A program made the translations under genes and the position numbers. A stretch of 19,832 bases of DNA from G020354645 sp050053515. GTDB lineage: Bacteria; Desulfobacterota; Desulfobacteria; Desulfobacterales; G020354645. Within the stretch, counting starts at the first letter, position 1. Each line of letters opens with the position of its first letter. Under the pieces are notes generated by a model that was not told the DNA's origin, made no database searches, and saw only the letters and a program-made list of their open reading frames with translations. Below, piece by piece: positions 15,049 to 19,832 of the stretch. The DNA is taken from contig JASFTQ010000045.1 in the NCBI GenBank assembly GCA_050053515.1, positions 1 to 19,832 on the forward strand. The letters are read 5' to 3'.

Positions 15049-16932
15049 CTAAGCCGCTGTTTCGGTGGGGAAATCGACCGCTGAAATAGAAAGTTCTGCC
15101 AATTTTTCCGGGGTTGGAACCCCCCATTCATCCCAACCCATGACGCTATAAAATTCCTTGATCATGGGTTCCATCCATTCTTGAGGCTTGGACGGTTTTT
15201 TTCCGGAATTATATTCTTCATCAAAAAACATATCCGGGAGCCGATCATCCGCATCACTGGCTCCCTGTTTCAGATTAAACAGCCTTTCTAGGTTAGCAAT
15301 CTTTTCCCCAATTGCAAAAAGCTGTGAAACATTCACCTGCCAGCCGGTAAGCGCGGCGGTGAGGTCTGCTTCTCCAACAAGGTCAAAATTACAAATAAGA
15401 CACAATGCCGGCACCTTACACAGACCAAGGCTGTCCAATACACCGCCCACAATCATCGCCCGTCTGACCAATTGGGCCTTTCCATAAATTGAATACAGCT
15501 CCACGGCTTGAGGGGTGTCGAATACCCTGGAAGCCTGTTCCGGCAACCATTTGTACTCCATTGTGGCATAGATATCGGCAAAATCCGCCCCGCGGCTGGA
15601 GACCGAATATCCCAATGCGGTTCCCAGGATGTTATAAGGATGGTAACCCGCCATTTCGAGTCCTTTGACATGCGGCGCATATCTTTCGGCGCCTCGCCCG
15701 ATAGACTGGGCTGCCCTGCGAACCCCCTGAGATAAGATTGCTCCCAGACCCTCTCCGGAAATCATTTGCCGGATCAGTTCTTCCATGGCAGTTGCATTTC
15801 CCCAGGTCAGGTCGAGACCACCGGTATCTGCCATCGTCAGGATACCACGCTCATAGAGATCCATTGCAAAGGCCACGGCATTTCCGGTGGATATCGTGTC
15901 CAGGCCCAATCGGGAACAAAGATTGTCCAGCATGACCAGCGCTTGAAGATCTCTCAGGCCACATTTGGCGCCCAGAGACAGCATGGATTCGAATTCCGGC
16001 CGGACGGCTCTCACCGGCTTGCCAGCGCCGGTGCGAAACTCAAGGTCGGCTTTACAATGCACCGGACAATGATAACAGCCATGCGAACGGGTGATATTCT
16101 TTGCCAGGTGCTTGCCGTCGATAAGATCTGCTGCTTCAAAGTGATTTTGTCGGTAATTGTGGGTCGAAAGAATACCCAAATCATCGGCCCACTTCACGTA
16201 ACCGGCCCCCCCGTGCTTGACAATGCCTTTATAGTGCGGAGAGTCTTTCATCTGTGAGACATATTGCTTGATCGCTTCGCGGCCATTGGATTTGGATCGA
16301 GAAGGTTTCTTTTGTTTCTGCCCTTTTATAACAATGGCTTTGAGGTTTTTTGACCCCATCACCGTTCCCATTCCCGTGCGACCGGCGGCATGATCCCTGT
16401 CTGTCATTATGCAGCCAAAAAGTGTTCCGTTCTCCCCCCCGGGCCCGATGGTCATAATCTTTAATTTATCAGTGCCTAAATTGGCCTTGATGCGTTCTTG
16501 GGTTTCCCAGGTATCCAGCCCCCAGAGTGATTGGGCGTTTCGAATTTCAACACGATTACCGGCTATCCAGAGATAAACAGGCCTCGGCGCGCATCCCCGG
16601 ATGATCACGCTTTGAATGCCGCAAGACCGCAGTTTGGCTCCAAAACCGCCGCCGACGTTTGAACTGCCAAGCAATCCGGTGAGAGGGGAAAGCGCATTGA
16701 TATGCAGCCTGGCCGATGCCGGAGCGGCAGTTCCCGTCAGCAAACCGCAAGAAAAGATGAGAATATTAGCGGGACCCAAAGGATCGATCTCTGCCGCCAG
16801 GTTTTCGTAAAGAAACTTTACATTAAACCCGCGGCCCCCCAAATACTCCCTGGCCAGTTTTTCCGGATAAGGAGTAAATTTCCAACGCCCCGAGCTCAAA
16901 TCAATATCTAGAATCTGCCCAAGCAACGCCAT
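15049..16932 (-). CDS. Aldehyde:ferredoxin oxidoreductase family enzyme (AOR no. 2)
   Basis: 627 residues from ATG 16932, which follows GGAGG (complement of 16944-16948) at 11 bases; the in-frame GTG at 16944 overlaps that site and is rejected. Pterin-binding N-terminal signatures are GGRGFNVKFLYE, PASARLHINALSP, GPGGENG and GRTGMGTVMGSKNLKAI. Cluster cysteines are 286, 289 and 293 (CYHCPVHC) plus 505 (DSLGLC). The first DxxGL motif is altered to CSRLGLD. No dedicated ferredoxin lies beside it, unlike AOR no. 1, so electrons would go to a general ferredoxin. The two AORs share the family layout but differ at many positions and are clearly not a recent duplicate. It has its own strong promoter. 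Substrate cannot be assigned; proximity to MttB and hutH suggests a catabolic role. Confidence 0.93.
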   Translation of the reverse strand: MALLGQILDIDLSSGRWKFTPYPEKLAREYLGGRGFNVKFLYENLAAEIDPLGPANILIFSCGLLTGTAAPASARLHINALSPLTGLLGSSNVGGGFGAKLRSCGIQSVIIRGCAPRPVYLWIAGNRVEIRNAQSLWGLDTWETQERIKANLGTDKLKIMTIGPGGENGTLFGCIMTDRDHAAGRTGMGTVMGSKNLKAIVIKGQKQKKPSRSKSNGREAIKQYVSQMKDSPHYKGIVKHGGAGYVKWADDLGILSTHNYRQNHFEAADLIDGKHLAKNITRSHGCYHCPVHCKADLEFRTGAGKPVRAVRPEFESMLSLGAKCGLRDLQALVMLDNLCSRLGLDTISTGNAVAFAMDLYERGILTMADTGGLDLTWGNATAMEELIRQMISGEGLGAILSQGVRRAAQSIGRGAERYAPHVKGLEMAGYHPYNILGTALGYSVSSRGADFADIYATMEYKWLPEQASRVFDTPQAVELYSIYGKAQLVRRAMIVGGVLDSLGLCKVPALCLICNFDLVGEADLTAALTGWQVNVSQLFAIGEKIANLERLFNLKQGASDADDRLPDMFFDEEYNSGKKPSKPQEWMEPMIKEFYSVMGWDEWGVPTPEKLAELSISAVDFPTETAA

Positions 16933-16997
16933 GGCCTGTCGCACCTCCCCGGCAAAAACAATCCCTGCCTTTCAGATTAAAATCTACGAAAGTCTAA

Positions 16998-17026
16998 CTT
17001 ATATTTAAACTTGAATTTTGTGTCAA
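16998..17026 (-). promoter_or_regulatory. Sigma-70-type promoter of AOR no. 2
   Basis: On the minus strand a perfect TTGACA (complement of 17021-17026) is followed after exactly 17 bp by TATAAG (complement of 16998-17003), matching five of six consensus bases. Transcription would start near 16991, giving a leader of about 60 nt. It lies in the 117-bp gap after hutH, so AOR no. 2 and the genes behind it need not depend on hutH transcription. Confidence 0.7.
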
Positions 17027-17049
17027 CAACGATTACAAATTTGGCTATT

Positions 17050-18579
17050 TCACCGAAGATGACCCACTTTTGATTCGACTGCCGACAGTATTTCATCACT
17101 CCGTAACAACGCCTTCATTGACCTTAAATCCTCGGACAAAATGCGGTCGCCGTCGAGAGGGGAAATTTTCTTCCGGATAGCCCGATATGCCGCCAGGGTG
17201 CCCTCCCCGGGTTTCAGATTGGTAAACAGGTCCAGTGCCTGGGCGGCACATAAAAGCTCGATGGCAATGACGTCTTCGGTGTTTCGCACGATGTCGCGGC
17301 ATTTGCGGGCGGAGATGGTGCCCATGGACACATGATCTTCTTTATTGGCCGATGTCGGAATGGAGTCCACACTGGCGGGGTGTGAGAGCACTTTGTTTTC
17401 CGATACAAGGGCAGCCGCTGTGTACTGGGCAATCATGAAACCCGAATTCAGACCGCCGTCTTTGACCAGGAAGGCCGGCAGTCCGCTGAGCATCGGATTG
17501 ACAAGTCTTTCGATACGGCGTTCGGATATGTTGGCCAGCTCGGAAACAGCCATACAGAGAAAATCCATGGCCAACCCGACGGGCTGGCCGTGAAAATTGC
17601 CGCCAAGCAAAAAATCCCGGGTATCGTGGAAAATCAGAGGGTTGTTCGTCGAGGCGTTCATCTCTGTTTCCAAAACTTGCCGGGCGTAGAAAATGGCATC
17701 CCGACTGGCACCGTGCACCTGGGGTGAACATCTCAAGGTGTAAGCGTCCTGAATACGCCCGCAATCCTTGTGAGAGGTGATGATTTCGCTGTTTTGCGTA
17801 ATTCTTTCCAGGTTATCCGCAGCCGCAGTTTGCCCTGGATGGGGCCTCACCCGGTGGATGCGGGCATTGAATTCCGTTCGGCTCCCCATGAGTACCTCCA
17901 GACTCATTGCCGCTGCGATATCAGCAAGCCTGGCAAGACGAATAGCATCAAAAACTGCCAAAGCTCCGATAGCCGTCATAACTTGAGTGCCGTTGACCAA
18001 GGCCAGACCCTCGGCTGCTTCCAGCTGAATAGGCTTCAGGCCACATGCTATCAGAGCTGCATCAGAACACATGGTGCGGCCCTGGTAAATTACCTCGCCC
18101 AGGCCGATGAGCGGCAGGGCGAGATGCGCCAGTGGTGCCAGGTCGCCGCTGGCCCCTACCGATCCTTTTTCGGGAATAACCGGACAGACGTTACGGTTGA
18201 GAAGCTCTGTCAGGAGGCCAACGGTTTCCAGACGGATTCCGGAATGTCCCCTTGCCAGATCCTTGATGCGCAGTGCCATGATCGCCCGGACCGTCTCCTC
18301 GCCCAGGCAGTCTCCGACACCGGCCGCATGACTCATCAGGATATTTTGCTGCAGCCGCCGGGTGTCTTGTTTTGAAATGGCCACGTCGCTTAGAGCACCG
18401 AAACCGGTCGTTACGCCATAAATGGTTTTTTCCTCTTTGACCCATTGCTCGACCAATTTCCGGGTGCCGGCAATTCGCTTTTGCGAGTTCTGAGACAATT
18501 TCACCCCGGCACCACGTCGAGCTATAGCGACCAGGTCTTCAAGGGTCATGCCGTCATATCCTATCTGCACTTCACCCAT
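17050..18579 (-). CDS. hutH: Histidine ammonia-lyase (HAL family)
   Basis: 509 residues from ATG 18579 (MGEVQIGYDG), preceded by an AAGGGG ribosome-binding site; the longer frame to 18666 adds residues not typical of the family. Converts L-histidine to urocanate and ammonia without cofactor, using the MIO group formed from Ala143-Ser144-Gly145 (GSVGASGDLAPLAH). Other active-site residues known from the Pseudomonas enzyme are present at nearly the same positions: Tyr54 (YGVTTGFG), His84 (SHAAGVG, the residue marking histidine specificity), Asn196, Gln277, Tyr280, Arg283, Phe329 and Glu414. Residue 413, Gln in most HutH proteins (NQEDHVSMG), is Lys here (NKEDHVSMG). Divergent from hutU with 196 bp between them. 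A HAL-family enzyme with another substrate, such as ergothionase, is a less likely alternative. Confidence 0.92.
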   Translation of the reverse strand: MGEVQIGYDGMTLEDLVAIARRGAGVKLSQNSQKRIAGTRKLVEQWVKEEKTIYGVTTGFGALSDVAISKQDTRRLQQNILMSHAAGVGDCLGEETVRAIMALRIKDLARGHSGIRLETVGLLTELLNRNVCPVIPEKGSVGASGDLAPLAHLALPLIGLGEVIYQGRTMCSDAALIACGLKPIQLEAAEGLALVNGTQVMTAIGALAVFDAIRLARLADIAAAMSLEVLMGSRTEFNARIHRVRPHPGQTAAADNLERITQNSEIITSHKDCGRIQDAYTLRCSPQVHGASRDAIFYARQVLETEMNASTNNPLIFHDTRDFLLGGNFHGQPVGLAMDFLCMAVSELANISERRIERLVNPMLSGLPAFLVKDGGLNSGFMIAQYTAAALVSENKVLSHPASVDSIPTSANKEDHVSMGTISARKCRDIVRNTEDVIAIELLCAAQALDLFTNLKPGEGTLAAYRAIRKKISPLDGDRILSEDLRSMKALLRSDEILSAVESKVGHLR

Positions 18580-18631
18580 AAGTAGCCCCTTTTTAACGAA
18601 TCTATTGATTTTTATGGACTCCGGCGATTTT

Positions 18632-18661
18632 AGTATAATTGCCGATAAATTACAATGTCCG
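18632..18661 (-). promoter_or_regulatory. Possible hutH promoter
   Basis: On the minus strand TATACT (complement of 18632-18637, 5 of 6) is preceded after 18 bp by CGGACA (complement of 18656-18661, 4 of 6). This places the start about 45-50 bases before the chosen ATG. No clear HutC-type operator was seen. Confidence 0.4.
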
Positions 18662-18688
18662 TGCATCTTTCGGTTGACTCTAAATAAT

Positions 18689-18697
18689 TGGTATGAT
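18689..18697 (+). promoter_or_regulatory. Possible extended -10 promoter of hutU
   Basis: TGGTATGAT fits the extended -10 form TGnTATAAT with one mismatch and would start transcription about 70 bases before the hutU ATG. TTGACT at 18674-18679 is too close (12 bp) to serve as its -35. A second TATAAA at 18738-18743 has no good -35. Confidence 0.3.
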
Positions 18698-18775
18698 GAA
18701 TGAATAATAAAATACCCCGACCCCTTATCAAATTAATTATAAAATTTTCGAACGCCAAAGCAAAGAAGGTGTGCC

Positions 18776-19804
18776 ATGATAGCCAATAACGATATCTCAA
18801 AGGCCATGACTGTTCGTATAGAGGACATCTGCAAAAAATTGCCGAGTCCGGTTGAATTTCAAAAAGGAATTCGCCGGGCCCCTAAAAGGAACTTTACCCT
18901 AACACAAACCGAGACGGCGCTGGCCCTTAAAAATGCCCTGCGCTATGTTCCCGAAAAATGGCAATCAACCCTTGCGCCCGAGTTTTTGGATGAGCTTTTA
19001 ACCCGGGGGCGTATCTACGGCTATCGTTTCAGACCAAAAGGATCGATCCGGGGCAAGCCCCTGGATGAATATCGGGGGAACTGTATTGAAGGCAGGGCGT
19101 TTCAGGTGATGATTGATAACAACCTGGACTTTGACGTGGCGTTGTACCCTTATGAATTGGTGACCTATGGCGAGACCGGACAGGTGTGTCAGAATTGGAT
19201 GCAGTACGTTCTTATCAAACGCTACCTGGAAATTTTAACCCGCGACCAAACTCTGGTGGTGGAATCGGGCCACCCGCTGGGGTTGTTGGCCTCCTCACCC
19301 GGAGCCCCTCGGGCCATCATAACCAACGGTTTGATGGTCGGTGTGTTTGATGATCAGGAAAACTGGCACAGAGCCACAGCATTGGGGGTGTCAAATTATG
19401 GCCAAATGACTGCAGGTGGTTGGATGTACATCGGACCCCAGGGAATCGTACACGGCACCTACAGCACCATTCTGAATGCCGGTCGGTCTGAGCTCCAGAT
19501 ACCCCCGGATAAAGACCTGAGGGGCTGTCTGTTTGTATCATCAGGACTTGGTGGGATGAGCGGGGCCCAGGGTAAAGCCATTGAAATTGCCAATGGCGTT
19601 GGGATTATTGCAGAGGTCGACGAATCAAGAATTCAGACCCGACAAAAACAAGGATGGGTCAGCAATGTCATCGACGACCCGGCAGAAGCATTCTCGGTGG
19701 CCAAAAAATGCCAGCACAAAAAGCAAAGCACGGCGATTGCCTATTATGGAAATGTGGTCGATCTGCTTGAATATGCGGTGAAGAAAAATATCCATATTGA
19801 CTGA
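18776..19804 (+). CDS. hutU: Urocanate hydratase, interrupted by in-frame TGA
   Basis: Urocanase adds water to urocanate to give imidazolonepropionate, the step after HutH, using tightly bound NAD+. The 342 residues before the stop correspond to the first half of the long (about 670-residue) urocanase type. Visible features: YRFRPKGSIRGKPLDEYRGNCIEGRAFQVM, ESGHPLGLLASSPGAPRAIITNGLMVG, ALGVSNYGQMTAGGWMYIGPQGIVHGT, and the NAD-binding SGLGGMSGAQGKAIEIANGVG (from residue 256). The stop TGA at 19802-19804 falls inside a conserved motif, and the same frame continues with matching residues to the window end, so the gene is either broken, wrongly sequenced or read through. The catalytic Cys region (FQGLPxRICW in the family) would lie beyond the window. 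AAGGTG precedes the ATG. Family call certain; integrity uncertain. Confidence 0.9.
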   Translation: MIANNDISKAMTVRIEDICKKLPSPVEFQKGIRRAPKRNFTLTQTETALALKNALRYVPEKWQSTLAPEFLDELLTRGRIYGYRFRPKGSIRGKPLDEYRGNCIEGRAFQVMIDNNLDFDVALYPYELVTYGETGQVCQNWMQYVLIKRYLEILTRDQTLVVESGHPLGLLASSPGAPRAIITNGLMVGVFDDQENWHRATALGVSNYGQMTAGGWMYIGPQGIVHGTYSTILNAGRSELQIPPDKDLRGCLFVSSGLGGMSGAQGKAIEIANGVGIIAEVDESRIQTRQKQGWVSNVIDDPAEAFSVAKKCQHKKQSTAIAYYGNVVDLLEYAVKKNIHID

Positions 19805-19832
19805 TTATCGGATCAAACCTCCTGCCATGCGG
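19805..19832 (+). other. hutU: Continuation of the urocanase frame after the TGA
   Basis: Read in the same frame as hutU, the last 28 bases give L S D Q T S C H A, the conserved urocanase segment expected directly after YYGNVVDLLEYAVKKNIHID. The frame is still open at the window edge. This shows that homologous coding sequence persists past the stop codon. Confidence 0.85.

Overview
The window looks like a stretch of chromosome from an anaerobic member of the Desulfobacterota (Desulfobacterales-like sulfate reducer or relative). This is inferred from the gene content: two tungsten/molybdenum aldehyde:ferredoxin oxidoreductase (AOR) family enzymes, a 16-cysteine ferredoxin, a pyrrolysine-free member of the trimethylamine methyltransferase (MttB) family and a B12-type radical SAM protein. 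Several intergenic gaps also hold degenerate short-word repeats of a kind I associate with environmental deltaproteobacterial genomes. No rRNA, tRNA, CRISPR array or intact insertion sequence was found.

Layout. 2-739 (+) is the C-terminal part of a radical SAM protein cut by the window edge. 1018-4101 (+) is a GntR/FCD regulator, a four-cluster ferredoxin and AOR no. 1. 4333-5535 (+) is an FAD-dependent amine/amino-acid oxidoreductase of the DAO/sarcosine-oxidase-beta type. After about 750 bp of mostly non-coding DNA, 6283-12803 (+) is a complete peptide/nickel-type ABC importer: Tat-exported binding protein, two permeases, and one ATPase in which both nucleotide-binding domains are fused. 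A bidirectional terminator at 12863-12891 separates it from the opposing strand. On the minus strand, in transcription order, come hutH (18579-17050), AOR no. 2 (16932-15049), an MttB-family methyltransferase (14877-13438) and a universal stress protein (13332-12940). hutU starts at 18776 (+), divergent from hutH.

How the parts may work together (inference). The importer would bring in a nitrogenous compound, perhaps peptides, amino acids or methylated amines. The FAD enzyme and MttB homologue would remove amine or methyl groups, and the AOR enzymes would oxidise resulting aldehydes and reduce ferredoxin. HutH and HutU form the first two steps of histidine breakdown. The GntR protein is the only transcription factor visible and has a 17-bp perfect palindrome over its own -35 region.

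Most notable: the hutU reading frame meets TGA at 19802-19804, yet the same frame then continues with LSDQTSCHA, which matches the conserved urocanase segment expected there. The gene is therefore interrupted, mis-sequenced or recoded. Other points worth checking are a roughly 120-residue insertion with two Trp-rich repeats in the first permease, a palindromic repeat present in two gaps, and a Gln-to-Lys change beside the catalytic Glu of HutH.
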